Origin: Anastrepha obliqua
Lineage: Eukaryota > Arthropoda > Insecta > Diptera > Tephritidae
Assembly: GCF_027943255.1 (NCBI RefSeq)
Contig: NC_072896.1
Coordinates: 66,544,501-66,608,500, forward strand
Length of the DNA: 64,000 nt
Direction: 5' to 3'
How positions within the stretch are numbered: position 1 is the stretch's first letter; the number at the start of each line of letters is the position of its first letter. Of this stretch, positions 22,231 to 33,639 are shown piece by piece. A model generated the notes under the pieces. It ran no database searches, was not told the origin of the DNA, and saw only the letters and a list, made by a program, of their open reading frames with translations. A program made the translations under genes and the position numbers.

Positions 22231-22442
22231 TTTTTGTTGTGCGTCTTCATGTTTTTCTAAAAATGAAGGGACCTACATTACGCCACCTCCGAACGGCAGA
22301 TGGGTTTTTATGAGGAGCTTTTTTATGTCAGAAATACACTTGCCTGCCGTGGGGCGACCGTTTTTAGAAAAAACTTTTATCTCTCATTTCGGTATTTCAA
22401 TGACGCAGATTCGAACCAACCCGCTTGGCTACGACGGCCGCT
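22231..22442 (-). mobile_element. tRNA-derived SINE, minus copy lacking its 3' end
   Basis: The minus-strand head (complement of CCGTAGCCAAGCGGG-like sequence at about 22438-22420), the B-box-like GGTTCGAATCT near 22417-22407 and the body (complement of CTCCGAACGGCAGATGGG at 22288) are present. The segment upstream of 22231 lacks the gtgtacgcgccaat end and the TTTA tail. Confidence 0.75.
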
Positions 22443-22569
22443 ACATGTGTCTTCATTACATACCACTTTTTTTGTGGTTTGTAAACTTGAAGAACCTTTG
22501 GTCAAACTTTCGTTAAGCCTGAAAATGGGACCAATGTTGCCATTAATACTGAGGACTACTCTTCAAAAA

Positions 22570-22985
22570 TAGTCTAGGAATGTTGCAAAGTGGAATGAGC
22601 TCGACCTTTTTTGAATATCGGGACACTGTGTTGTTCAAGGCAACGAGTTGTCTGATAAATTAACGAACTGCGGGTTTTCGGAACGTCCAATTGGACGGGA
22701 ACCAGCATTAAAGCAAAACATGGGGAGAACTGTTGCGTATATTCGAGTTTTTAATAATAAAACTCATAAGGATTGTCGGTGTAGTACTGTCATCTTCAAA
22801 GCAACCAAGTGTTTCCTGGAAAGGCCTCACTAGGTTGTAACGAAATTCTTTCTCAGTCATTGAAGTAGTGAGCTGATAGATCCCTCGTAGGACTAATTAC
22901 AGGGCACAATCCGTGGGGACGACATATTGTCACCATAGACTTAATTGCAGATTCAATATGTAGCACATCTTATGCGTATGATGAG
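22570..22985 (+). pseudogene. LINE fragment, RNase H/C-terminal region
   Basis: Short frames recall the end of an R1/I-group LINE protein: GHCVVQGNELSDKL near 22620-22660, like the RNase H signature GH-x-x-x-x-GNE-x-AD, and TGHNPWG-type residues near 22905 followed by HIVTIDLIADSICS. A similar second part occurs at 26980-27175. Many stops and frame changes show old decay. Confidence 0.5.
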
Positions 22986-23334
22986 TAAATTACAGATAAT
23001 TTTCTCTGTCGCTGTTCGACTTTCACTAGACTTAAATGGCAAATTTTTGATAATAGCCGAACAACACTTTCTTTCTTCGACAGACTGTTAAGATTCTAGG
23101 ACTTAAGTACAATATTGCCTGAGTGCTGGCAAAGTTGCCGCCATACAAAATTCCAACACCGCGAACTAGAAAAAGGGACTCAAAATTTTGCTAACTCATT
23201 TCAACACCAATCGTTTGAGAAGTAAATGATTCTAAAAAATAGTACAATATGCTATACAGTGAGTGGAACCCCCACTTTATTAGGTTGGAGTTTGGTACTC
23301 AATTTATCTCAAACAAAAGTTTGATTGATTTATC

Positions 23335-23634
23335 AGCGGCCGCCGTAGCCGAATGGTTTGGTGTGTGATTACCATTCAGAGTACGTAGATTCGAACATTT
23401 TTTCTACAATAATAGCGGTCGCCGCTCGGCGGACAATGTCAAACCTCCGAGTATATTTCTGCTAGGCTAGGATAAGGCTGCTCATAAAAAATATATCCCT
23501 TTTTGGAGACGATTTAAAACTGTAGGTCCCTCCATTTGTGGAGCAACATTAAAAGGCACACCACAATTGGGAGGAGATTCTCGGTCAAACACCTAACAGA
23601 GGTGTGAGCGCCAATTATTTATTTATTTATTTAA
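23335..23634 (+). mobile_element. tRNA-derived SINE, full length
   Basis: The head GCCGCCGTAGCCGAATGG at about 23339 gives the A box. The B-box region reads GATTCGAAC near 23390. The body includes ACTGTAGGTCCCTCCATTTG (about 23519) and the end GTGAGCGCCAATTATTT with four TTTA-like units to 23634. The copy is 300 bp and complete at both ends. Confidence 0.88.
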
Positions 23635-24868
23635 AGTTGTCGTCTATGTGATTTGACTCATTTTAGAAGGAACACTTCAAGTTATGATTTTCGACTTGAA
23701 ATACACCATTCGACGCATTCTTAGAGAGATAAGATCGATTATAGTGGAATGGGTGTTACGATGGGATTGGACCAAAGGATTAGTCTGGCGATGTAGCGCT
23801 TTGATCGATATTATTTATAAACCCTAAATGTCGTGTGATAAGTTAATAAAAACAAAATATTCACCCATTACAAGACAAAAACATTTTGCCTGCAGTACTT
23901 ATAAACACAGGAAGTCAGGTAGGTTTTGTTTATTATTGAAGTAGCTTTCGACGAATCATGCACATCTGCACCTATTTATACACACATTCACATAATAACA
24001 TGCCATCTTGCAAAACCAATACAAAGACAACACAATACCAATACCAATTTATTTCATTTACTTTCCCACAAATATTTAGAAGGCTGTAGAAGGCTTAGTA
24101 GAGACCCTTAATAATAAACGATCATTGCAGTAGCTTCATATAATTTACGTAAAAGTTTTGCTTTGTTGAAACTTTTGAGTTTTTATGCTTCAACAGATTT
24201 TATACTGCAGACACTCAATAGATTTTAATAATAGTGATAAACAAGTGGACATTTCGAAATTTGCTTCTGAAAGTCGGATTCAAAATACAAAGCCAAAAAT
24301 TTCAAATAATGTGTGAATATAACAGAGATTTTCTAAAGGAAATTTAATTTAAAGTTACATTGATATATTGCACATATAAAATTAAACAATGCACAATGCA
24401 AAAGTTTCAAGTACGAATGCATAGAGTGAAAGAGTTTTAATTAAAATTCTCTAAAATAAATGGAAAGTGTTAAGTTTCTTAATGACATTTTGGGCTCTAA
24501 TTGAAATATATTTGAAAAGTAACAGAATAGGAAATTCATAATAAATATTTGAGTATTGGCCACATAAAATTTCCAAATATCAAAATCTTTTGTTTTTAAC
24601 GCAATTAAACCAAAGAACTCTTCATTCATAGGACAAAGCTATCAGATACCTAAACCATGAATTGAAGTAAGATCTGCGGCTAGCCAAGGATATCAGAAGC
24701 AAAAGCAATCAGACCTTTTGGAAGAGAACAAATTCTGGTGGCGTCATCATGTGTATGTGACATGCTGTGTTTGAAAGGTACTACTAGCCATTTTTTTTTA
24801 TATTCTGCTAAACTCTTCGTATAAACGAATGTGAAGTTTCATTTCAATCTGTTAATTCATTCTTTGTT
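23635..24868. other. Intronic non-coding sequence
   Basis: AT-rich. Open frames here have no recognisable domain. Confidence 0.4.
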
Positions 24869-25495
24869 TGTAGGCCATTGAGTAATGGCAAAAACACCAG
24901 AAATCGTGGAAAAAATACAGGATATCGTATTGGAAAATCGACAAGTGACTGAAAGAGATTTAGGCATCTTATTGGGCAGTGTAAACAATATTTTGGCTGA
25001 AGTATTGGGTTTCACCAAGCTGTGTGCACAATGTGCCCCCATTCGCTATCAATGGAACAAAAACACATTCGAGTGCGACTTTCTCAGTAACATTTAGAGC
25101 GTTTTCGAAAGGACACAGTTGATTTCATGCATCGATTTATCACTATGGATGAGACTTGGCAGTATCACCATGATTCTAAATCAAAACAGCAGGCTAAACA
25201 GTGGTGTGAACCTGGTTCTTCGGCGCCGAGACGAGTTCGTGTCCAGAAATCTCTCAAGAAGGTGTGAGCATTATATATTTTGGGATGCGAAATGAATTTT
25301 ATTTGTGGATTACTTGCAAACTGGTAAAACAATAAATTCTGAATATTGTTTTAACCTTTTAAGCAGCTGAAGGAAAAAATCCTGAAAAAAAGATCCAACC
25401 AGAGCATTCACCGTATTCTCCAGACCTATAAAAATTCATGCGTGGAAAGCGTTTTTAATCAAATTATGAGGTCATAATTGCTATGTAAGCGCATT
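24869..25495 (+). pseudogene. Mariner transposase, internally deleted
   Basis: Pieces in order: a DNA-binding segment with KTPEIVEKIQDIVLENRQVT; then at about 25120-25260 FMHRFITMDETWQYHH, holding the first catalytic aspartate (MDETW); then KQWCEPGSSAPRRVR; and finally SPYSPDL near 25405 joined to a MRGKRF-like end near 25440. The second and third aspartate regions are deleted or broken. The signatures are those of mariner (DD34D) elements. Many stops mark it as old. Confidence 0.75.
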
Positions 25496-25499
25496 TTGG

Positions 25500-25640
25500 G
25501 GCCTTTCCAGATTCTCACTTCAATGATGGAATTTATAAAGGAATTGCTGAGCATTTTCTATGGGACTGTCCTGCATTTGCTAGAGCAAGGCTACGAGTTT
25601 TGGGTTCGAAAATTCTCACAGGTCTAGCCATTTCTATGTC
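25500..25640 (+). pseudogene. LINE C-terminal fragment
   Basis: A plus frame reads NDGIYKGIAEHFLWDCPAF then ARLRVLGSKIL. The H-F-L-x-x-C-P-A pattern matches the zinc-binding C-terminus of R1/I-group LINE proteins, also seen at 40535. It starts right where the mariner similarity stops. Confidence 0.6.
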
Positions 25641-25737
25641 TCTATTCTATCCTATACCTTTCTTGTCATTACTTCTCTCCTTTCCTCCCTGACTACCCAC
25701 CCATTTAGTTTCTAGAGCTTAAATATAGGGTTATTCA

Positions 25738-26260
25738 ATAGGTGCGCTTCAAATTTTTTCCGATAGGGAGGGCGAACGACGCAATATTTTTTATTTTTCG
25801 CTTGTCATTTGTAAACTTCATTAGTATTCATCATGGAACGCTACACACTTGAGCAACGATTGCAAATCGTGCAAATTTTTTATGAAAATAATCGTTCTGT
25901 TGCCGCTACTTTAAGAGCATTACGGTCATTTTACGGTCCATTTAACAAGCCGTCCCGTTTTGGGGTTATGTGAAGTCATTGGTCTACAGTAACAAGCCGG
26001 CGACGATTTGTGAGCTCAGAGCCAATATTGAACGCGAAATTGCTGGAATTTCGGCCGATTTATGCAAAAGAGTGGTCGAAAATTGGGTTCAACGATTGGA
26101 CTTCGTCAAACGTGCACGCGGTGGTCATGCAAAAGAAATCGAATTTCATACTTAAATGTATATGTTCAAACACGATAATAAAAAGAAAAATAGTTAAAAA
26201 AGTCAAACCGTTTGTTTTTTATTCAAAAAAGTTCAAAAGTTGAAGCGCTCAGGCTTTTTA
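25738..26260 (+). mobile_element. Deletion derivative of a DUF4817/DD41D-type transposon
   Basis: After TA (25736-25737) the left end GGGTTATTCAATAGGTGCG resembles the ends of the 52094-53317 element. Two coding ends survive. At 25832-25950 is the start of the transposase (MERYTLEQRLQIVQIFYEN, then SVAATLRALRSFYG). From 25960 comes its C-terminus (WGYVKSLVYSNKPAT ... HAKEIEFHT). The whole catalytic middle is gone. The right end near 26240-26260 keeps TTGAAGCGC but is otherwise eroded. The N-terminal helix-turn-helix is of the DUF4817 kind as I recall it. Confidence 0.7.
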
Positions 26261-26587
26261 GCCTGAGTGTCCTAGGAGTTACCAAATCTCTTGGCACTTC
26301 TTGGCTCCACTTTTTTCAAAATTCATTTTTCACTAACACAAAGCAACTGAGCTCACCAGTATCTATAAAACTAGACAACATCTCGAAGATGAAAATTATT
26401 CGTTATTATAGTAAATTATTCATAATCGCTATCTCTATACTCCTACAAAATTTCGTGATTCTTTGTTTGGTGTCATCAACATAGAGTCGTTGCATTTTTG
26501 GATACAATGGAAAAATTAAAAAAGCACGCTCTAAATGTAGGGGAATGGAGTGATTGCAAAGCATTGTAGAAGAAAATCCTTTGTTAT
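26261..26587. other. Intronic non-coding sequence
   Basis: No gene or repeat recognised. Confidence 0.4.
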
Positions 26588-26870
26588 GGCAGCTGTCGTA
26601 GCCGAATAGATTGGTGCGTGACTACCATTCGGAAGTGCACAGGTTTGAATCTCCGTGCACGAGACAACAAAATGATAGAAATCGATTTTTGTAATAGCGG
26701 TCGCCACTTGGCAGGCAATAACAAACCTCTGCGCGTATTTCTGCCGTCTAAAAGCTTCTTATAAAACTTTTCCCGTTCGGAGTCGGCTCATAACTTTAGG
26801 TCCCTCTATTTGTGGAGAAACATCAAGATGGATGCCACAAAGCTCTGGTAAACACCCCAAAGGGGGCAAA
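26588..26870 (+). mobile_element. tRNA-derived SINE without tail
   Basis: The head CTGTCGTAGCCGAATAGATT, B-box-like GGTTTGAATCT near 26642 and body (CCGTTCGGAGTCGGCTCAT near 26772) are clear. The 3' end changes after TAAACACCCCAAAGGGGGC, and the gcgccaat end with TTTA tail is missing. Confidence 0.8.
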
Positions 26871-26979
26871 GAAAAATGGTCATGGTCAATTAGTTAACTG
26901 AACTATGCCCTTTCAGCCTAAATAGAAAGACTTCAAGATTGATTTGACTGAATTTAGTAAAAAAATTATTATGGATTAG

Positions 26980-27175
26980 AGAACCTATTGATATGAAAAT
27001 GCAGACTAATTAATGGGCACAATCCAGCTGGCGTGGGGACGACATATGGTCAGCATATGTCTTATCGGGGATCCACTGTGTGCTTCTTGTTTAGCGGAAA
27101 AGGATAAGGAATGGGAAGTTCGCAGATGAGCAATGAATTTCCATTACACCTGTCTTTCTTCATCCTTTAACCTCT
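26980..27175 (+). pseudogene. LINE C-terminal fragment
   Basis: Broken frames contain a GHNPA-like segment, GRHMVS and SICLIGDPLCASCLAEKD, giving a C-x2-C pair of the LINE C-terminal zinc motif. It resembles the 22905-22985 sequence. It stops before the H-x-x-C half of the motif. Confidence 0.45.
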
Positions 27176-27344
27176 TCAGGGACGAATTTTATAAAGTGAA
27201 AAAACGTTAATTTTATTTTTCATTTTATTACGAGTTATTCAGCTTACATTTATAATAATTCAGTAAGATAAGTAATAAATAGAAAATAGTAATTTTTACA
27301 AAAAAAAAAAAAATATATGTCCACATATGTGGCCATTTAGCGTA

Positions 27345-28232
27345 GAGTTCATCTATGAATGGAAAGATTTCATGGACTCAGGGCATACGGATTCACTTTT
27401 CACATATACCTGTATAGCGAGTTCGTCTCGTACAATTTTTATCATGAAATCGCGGGGGGTTTTTATGCTCAACTTTTAAGGGAGAGTGTCCTATAGAATC
27501 TAGTCTAATAACTTTAATCCTACTTTTGGACTTTATAGAGGATTTAGGGATTGTACAGGGTCTACCTCGTTTTTTGTTACGTTCACCTATCTGTATTAGT
27601 GCGTTCGTCAGTGAGGCTTTGTATTCTAGAAGAGACATCCTTTTTTTTTTGTCATAGTTGAAAAGAATCCATGAATTAGTAATTGATATATTGAGAAATT
27701 GAAAGGCAATCCTGTGATCAAACTTTTTGTTTTTCAAAGAGTGGGGATAGTGTGCCACCATACGGTCAGACATATCAACACCAACCATGAACTTGTTATA
27801 TTCGCTTACGGCAAAAGGCCTGGTTATTGTTATATATTCTTTAGTTTTACGATTCCACCTCTGAATATAATCTTGAGGTTCTGCACCAGCATATGTTGAT
27901 ATGGTGTGGATGACATTATTATCATTCCATCTTAGAATTGATATGTTATCCGATAACTATAGAAACCGAACCTCTTTTCATTTTTGTAGAATCTTTTCAG
28001 AAATGAGCTTTGTTGAAGCCTCACCAGGTACTCTGTTTTTTCTAATAGTTCCCACGACGTATATACCTCTTGTCAGCAGGTGTTTTATGATACGCATTGA
28101 TGTAAAGAGGTTATCCATAAATAATTTATGATTTTTCATATCTAAACCAGCACTCAGTCTCAATACGCTGTCACTAATTGCACCAAATTCCGCACTTATA
28201 TTTTTGGATTTCTGAAAAAGTAGTGAAATATG
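27345..28232 (-). pseudogene. piggyBac-like transposase, C-terminal half
   Basis: The minus frames contain the hallmark order of piggyBac DDE domains. At about 28160-28020: HKLFMDNLFTS, holding one catalytic aspartate, followed by LLTRGIYVVGTIRKNRVPG. Near 27790: GVDMSDRMVAHYP, with another aspartate. At the end is a cysteine-rich tail (NCTRRTRYTGICEK), the usual C-terminal zinc finger. Several stops and a frame change between 27978 and 27788 interrupt it, and a lost base disrupts the finger. The N-terminal half and the TTAA-flanked ends were not found. It lies in sense orientation inside the 12-kb intron. Confidence 0.8.
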
Positions 28233-29608
28233 TAACATAAAAGAGCATTTATTTATATTGAGCGCATAGATTCGCTTCAGTAAGTACCTTTTCCATAATT
28301 TTGTGTACCTTAAAAAATAATTAATCATCATTCAATGATGTTGGAATGCCTTTCTGGATTCTGAGTACTATAAAAAATAATTTTTCTCGATTATACTCAT
28401 TTAACTCCCTGAAATGAGCTTTCTTAGTATTAACCAATATTTAAAAAAAAATATTTGAACACCCACCTGCACACTAGTGCAGTGAACAGTCAGAAATTCT
28501 CGAAAACACGACCAATCAAATTCAACCTAAAAATAGAAAACGAATTCTAAATCGCTTAAGAAACACTAAAAACTCATTAAATGCAACGACCATTAAAGTT
28601 AGCTCTGTGGCCTGGAAAGATGGGAACAAAGCCAGAAAAATCTATTAAAAATACGTTTTCGATACTCGTCGTCACGTGACCTGAAGGTATTAGCAGGTTT
28701 TCGAGAACATTAAGCGAATTCAAACCTAAAGCCGTAAAAATATGCGTGACGAAATAGAAGCAGCGCGCATAAGTCAAAAATCTGATGCCCGATTTTTAGT
28801 CCAAAAGCCATAATGCCTTCACCTCAAAAAAAAAACCCCATCATAAATTGCAGCTGGTGTGGGAGTTTTTCTCAATTTAATCTCTTCGTCAGCAAACTAC
28901 TCTAGGTAGAACTATGAATCTGCGTATGTGTGAGGGTTTATTTGTGTCCGGCACGAAAACACAATCAGGATACCTGAATGAATTGAATGGAAGGAATGCG
29001 CAAACACAGGCAAACAAAGCAAAAAAAAAACGTAAGCCAAGAGGTGGAAAAGCCGAAATTTGAACACTAAAAATACAAACACATATATGTACATACTTAC
29101 GAATATATAAACAAAAGCCATGAAATATTTATTGAACAAAAATTCAATGCAATTTACAAAGTATATTTTTTTCAATAGCTTATTTGTTTCGCATTCCAAG
29201 GCAAATAAAAAGGCATAAAAAATAAGCCCACGAAAAAATAACAAATAAATACAATTTGAAATTTTTGGCCATTGGGCTTAGAAATGTGCATCCGTTGACG
29301 GAAATAGCCAAAAATTGCGCTCTGTAAGGAAACTATAGCAGATAGCAAAGTGAACACAAGCGACAGAGGAAGAGAAGAATGCGGTAGTGAGCTGTGATCA
29401 GTGAGTAGCACCAGCAGAGGAAGCAGCAGCTCACACTCACAATGCGGCACATGAGCTCAAATGAAAATTGCTTCCACTCCACTGTGGACGCTGGCAAAGG
29501 AAGGAAGTCAGTATGGCTTATGGCAGTATTCGTAGGTGTATGCTTGTGTGTGTATGTATGTATGTATGTGTATGTTCGTATTGCACAGGCAGTAAACATC
29601 CTACTCAC
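28233..29608. other. Intronic non-coding sequence before the Ig2 exon
   Basis: No gene seen. A TGTATG simple repeat lies at about 29550-29575, and the region 29330-29600 is less AT-rich than the rest of the intron. Confidence 0.4.
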
Positions 29609-29767
29609 GTTCGATTTTCATCAAAATGGTGCGCTCCTGCATGTCCGATGCGATGGTGTTCACTTGGTAGGCGCGGCACGTATATTCGCCGGTGTCGTTC
29701 TGAGTTACATTGCGAACCTGTAATCCGTCAGCCAGAATCTGGAATTTCGTTGAGTTGCCAGTAAATG
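29609..29767 (-). CDS. Adhesion gene exon: second half of Ig2
   Basis: The acceptor ATCAG (29772-29768) and donor GTGAGT (29608-29603) bound a 159-nt phase 1-1 exon. It encodes the F-G strands of Ig2, with the second cysteine in NDTGEYTCRAYQVN and the preceding LADGLQVRNVTQ. It ends at MKIE, running into the H-K-P-x-W link before Ig3. Sequons: NST, NVT, NDT. The spliced Ig2 is split by the 6.3-kb intron between its two cysteines. Confidence 0.88.
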
Positions 29768-31339
29768 CTGATAAAAGTAGAAAAAAAGAATACAATACAA
29801 TTTGAGCTTTTTTCTTTTGTTTTTCTTTTCCATAGATTACGTGTATACTTAGGACATGTATTAGATGAAATGTTTTTGTGGGTTTTATCCATATAACATT
29901 TACCGTTATAATCAAAGAAAAAGTGCACACCGAAAATAAAATATAATTGAATTGTGGAGGAAGTGTGAAGTTCATTTGCTTTTTTGAACGATGCGCAAAT
30001 TTTTTTGAGATCATTTTAGTTGTGTTAAGCAAAAATAGTTTTCTTCAAAAAGTTTAATTGATTTCGTGTTATTTTTGAAATTTTGTAGACCATATTTTCA
30101 TAATTATTAATTAAGCGGCCCCATGTCAGTTTGAATGTGTGCTTGAGTATAATACGAAGTAAACTGAACAAATTAAAAAAAATATTAATTTTGAGATTTA
30201 GCTGTTGTTGAAAATTTTGGCATAGAGCTTTTTAAAGTGAGCTATTTTGGATTATTTTTTATAATTTTAATAAGTTATAATATTTTAAATTACTTATGAT
30301 AAAATACACTTATTGAAAAAATCGTTGTTGGAAGTAATATTAATTTTGTGTTGAACATTTTTCGGAAATTTTTTTTTTTGCCATATTTGAAAAACACGCC
30401 TTAAAGTTTTACGAATTTTTGTCATTAAAAGCCAAAACATATGCTTAGTAATATCTCAAAGTTTCATGGTGGGACAATGCTGGGTTGGAAAATCAAATTT
30501 AGAAGATGGCGCAATAATTTTTATATCTTTACAAAATGTTTGATTTGCCGATGTAGCCATGTGAAAAAACCGATGATATTTCCGAAAAAGGTAAGAAATT
30601 AAAAAGCCTCAGCTATTTCCTCACAGAAATAGGTACAACTGTTTTTTTATAGGTTTGCAAAACTAACTAGATCTAATTTAGGTAACACGAAATGGCTTTA
30701 AGCCTCAGTCTTAGCCTTTTGATTATGTTTCTTGAATAACTCTAAGCTTTCGTGGAAGTATTGTTCACGTATCTTCTTTTTTTAAATTTTGGCAACATTT
30801 GGTTTCCATTACTAAAATATTTTGTGTATGCAAATCTCGCAGTTTTGGTCTTCAGTAGGTTATTATTGCACGAGTATTACTAAGCCCTCTCCAGATTTTA
30901 GTCCAGGTAACGTGCTTCTGAAGTGAGGTTAGACCAAACGATTAAGCTATAGATGCCATGGATAATTCGATGGTTTGCACATACGTGAGATATACTTTAC
31001 GGGGTTCGCCCCTGCAATGGAGCATACTATATTTGGTCTGTACTCAAGACACAAAAATTTCCCCATAGAGGCTGGTTTGTTTTGTACCATACTTTACCAT
31101 GCCATCGAGTATGCGTCTGAGAGACCCTCACTTCTAATAAGTTCCAACAAAATTTGCTTATAGAATATTATGGCTCATTATAGAATGGAACGGATATCTC
31201 ACTTTGTAGTTAATGTTAGGGGGGGGAATCCAATTATGTTTCTAAGTGTTGAGAGTATTATAACAGAAATACAGCATCTTTTACTGCGTTCTATGTATTT
31301 TTTGTCGACAATACGTCATCATGTCGCAATTCGTAATAC
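29768..31339. other. 6.3-kb intron, first part
   Basis: AT-rich and non-coding. Around 30425-30480 a stretch is loosely similar to 6140-6190 and may be a shared old repeat. No gene seen. Confidence 0.4.
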
Positions 31340-32220
31340 TCTTGAGTACAAGGAAGTCTCACAGAAACTCATCAACTGCGTAGAAGAACTGTATCCTAAA
31401 TCAGGCTACCGGATAATGCATTAAGGACGCTTGGGTGACATTTTAAGGGTACTGACAGGCTTATGTCAGGGTTGTGTTTTCTCACCTCTATTATTTCGCC
31501 TCAAGACGTCATAATACCTATAAAAATACTACATCACCTGCAGTCTGCAGGGGCCAATTAATGGACCTTGACTTCGCGGACGATATCTGCCTGCTAAGCC
31601 AAACTTACTCGAATATGGCATCTAAACTGCAAGCAGTGGAAGAAGTAGCACCGAAAGCCGGCTTAAAGTTTAACATCCCAAAACAAAGGCTGTGCGCATT
31701 TATACGCGAAATTTGCCCAAATTTTTAATTGCTGGACACGAATTGGAAGATGTACAACTTTTTTGCTATCTGAACAGCATTACGTCGGCATCAGACGATT
31801 TAAGTACAGACGTAAAAAATCGCATAGAAAAAGCATCAGCTTCGCTTCAGCCAATTTGGAATTTTTCACATATTTCGAAAAACATGAAATTGAAAATCAT
31901 CAATTAATATCTGAAATCTTGCCTGCTGTATAGTTGCGAAATTTGCAATAATGCACTGCAAGTCTTCATCAATTGTTGCTTGACGGGAATCTTGAAAATA
32001 TATAACTTCATATCAAGCGCGAATTTAACAAGAATTGCCATGACTGGAACTCTTATGGTAGCCGTAGACGAGGAAGACTTGCAAATACCTGGAGACGACT
32101 TTTAGATCTGGAAATCTGCTCTGTAACTAGACCTGGAGCGAAATGAAAGCTTTGGCGTACAACCGATCATAATGGAGGAATCTCGTAGCCCTTTGTTCCA
32201 ACTTGGAACCTTAGGATACA
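31340..32220 (+). pseudogene. RTE-like LINE, reverse transcriptase fragment
   Basis: The order fits the second half of an RTE-like polymerase: QKLINCVEELYPKSGY (31360-31410), GLCQGCVFSPLLF (motif B region, about 31463), LDFADDICLLSQTYSN (31566-31614, catalytic FADD), then KFLIAGHELEDVQLFCYL and NRIEKASASLQPIWN. A decayed C-terminus runs to about 32215 (WMEESRSPL-like, then FQLGT). Frame changes occur near 31440, 31500 and 31700. It belongs to a different subfamily from the 7-8 kb copies. Confidence 0.75.
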
Positions 32221-32669
32221 TCTATGATACTATTTATATATAATATATATATAGTATGTATATATATGTTTTTTTATGTCGACACTAACTGTCGATTGGT
32301 TCTTGTTTGTTTTCCTCGCGGTGCCACAGAGCACTAAGGTATGGATCCGTACTCTGTCATGATCGCTATTGTAAGTGAGAAGCAGGAAAGAAATGGGTCG
32401 AAGATATTATGTAATAACATTACTACACTTGAACATGACTTAATTGATTACTGGCGCTTGTAAACAAAGTATCCGACGAAAGAAAGAGTATACACCTCAT
32501 TCCAAACGCAATATATGATACTAATAATAGTTTGGTATATGTCGGTTATTTGATAACCTTTTAAGAATGGATTCTGAACCACTACCTACGGATCTGCCTA
32601 TAATAAACGATGTATACTTCGGAAGAATTTGGGCCGGTCAGCAGGTGCTCAATCTACTACTTCTGTAGT
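32221..32669. other. Intronic non-coding sequence
   Basis: A TATA-type simple repeat lies at about 32229-32268. No gene seen. Confidence 0.4.
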
Positions 32670-33080
32670 AGATAAAATCTGTTGGTCATCATCATTGTTG
32701 GCTAGATAATCCTGGGCGGGTCAGCATATGTCAATAGCATAAGCAATTGTCTCGATTTCATGCCTGCATCCTCCATTAACGAGATCCGAAAAAATCTGCT
32801 TTTTCATCTATACCGTCATCTGAACGGCGGGTGGCCCGTGTTTTCTCTGTAGCACTTTAGAATATTTGTTGGGGTAGGCATTAAGTATTAGCCCGTAAGA
32901 TGTGACCTACCCATCTCAGTCTGTTGTTCATTATTGTATCATACTTATTACTGTCGGGTGCGTGTATAGTTTTTCGAGTTCATGATTGTAGCGCTTCCGT
33001 TATTCGCCTTTACCGCAGAACTCTGCTCTCAAAGATCAGCAACTTCAGTTTATCGATATGCGTAGCAATTATGAGTCTGG
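32670..33080 (-). pseudogene. RTE-like LINE C-terminus, strongly decayed
   Basis: The minus strand reads LLIFESRVLR near 33050, then NNRLRWVGHILRANT near 32925-32885, and a broken WRMQA/NRD stretch beyond. The RLRWVGH core is the C-terminal signature of RTE-like reverse transcriptases, also at 39530. Stops are frequent, so this is an old copy. Confidence 0.55.
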
Positions 33081-33639
33081 ATAGAAACTAATAGGAGATA
33101 TTGGAAACACTATTCCAAGTCTTAATACGACTACGATTAAATTAAGCTTATTGTATGTGCTCTTTTTCCAAATTCATTCTAGCAATTCCAGTGGTAAAAA
33201 ATTCCTATAATTTTTACAGCTACCAGAAGAATACCAATGAAACCTGAATTCTCACATATATACTTATAAATGACGTTAGCTTAAATATAAGAATTGTCGA
33301 CAGCGTCAACTATTTGTTTTTACGATCTCGACCTCAAAAAATACCGTTCAATCATTAGCATTGAAAGTTCCTCATTTCTTAAGTCAAGTTTCGAGCCTTC
33401 AAACATTAATTTTTAAACATTTGAAATTTTGATAAGTCATCGCTATCGCCAATAGTTAATTGGATAAAACTACTTTTTATTAAAAACAGAGGCAACGTAA
33501 AGTATTTTCACAACCACATTGAGTAAGGTGGCGTAAGAAATGGTAACAACGCTCAATTGGGAAGCACTGATGTGTGCAAGTGATATCAGATGGATACTGA
33601 CCTTTATTAAGATTTTAAGTAGACATCACGTAGGATATC
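33081..33639. other. Intronic non-coding sequence
   Basis: No gene or repeat recognised. Confidence 0.4.

Noticed and set aside
29442..29764. Overlapping plus-strand open frames opposite the Ig2 exon
   Set aside because: They are shadows of the minus-strand exon and the TGTATG repeat. Only the minus frame has Ig motifs and splice borders.
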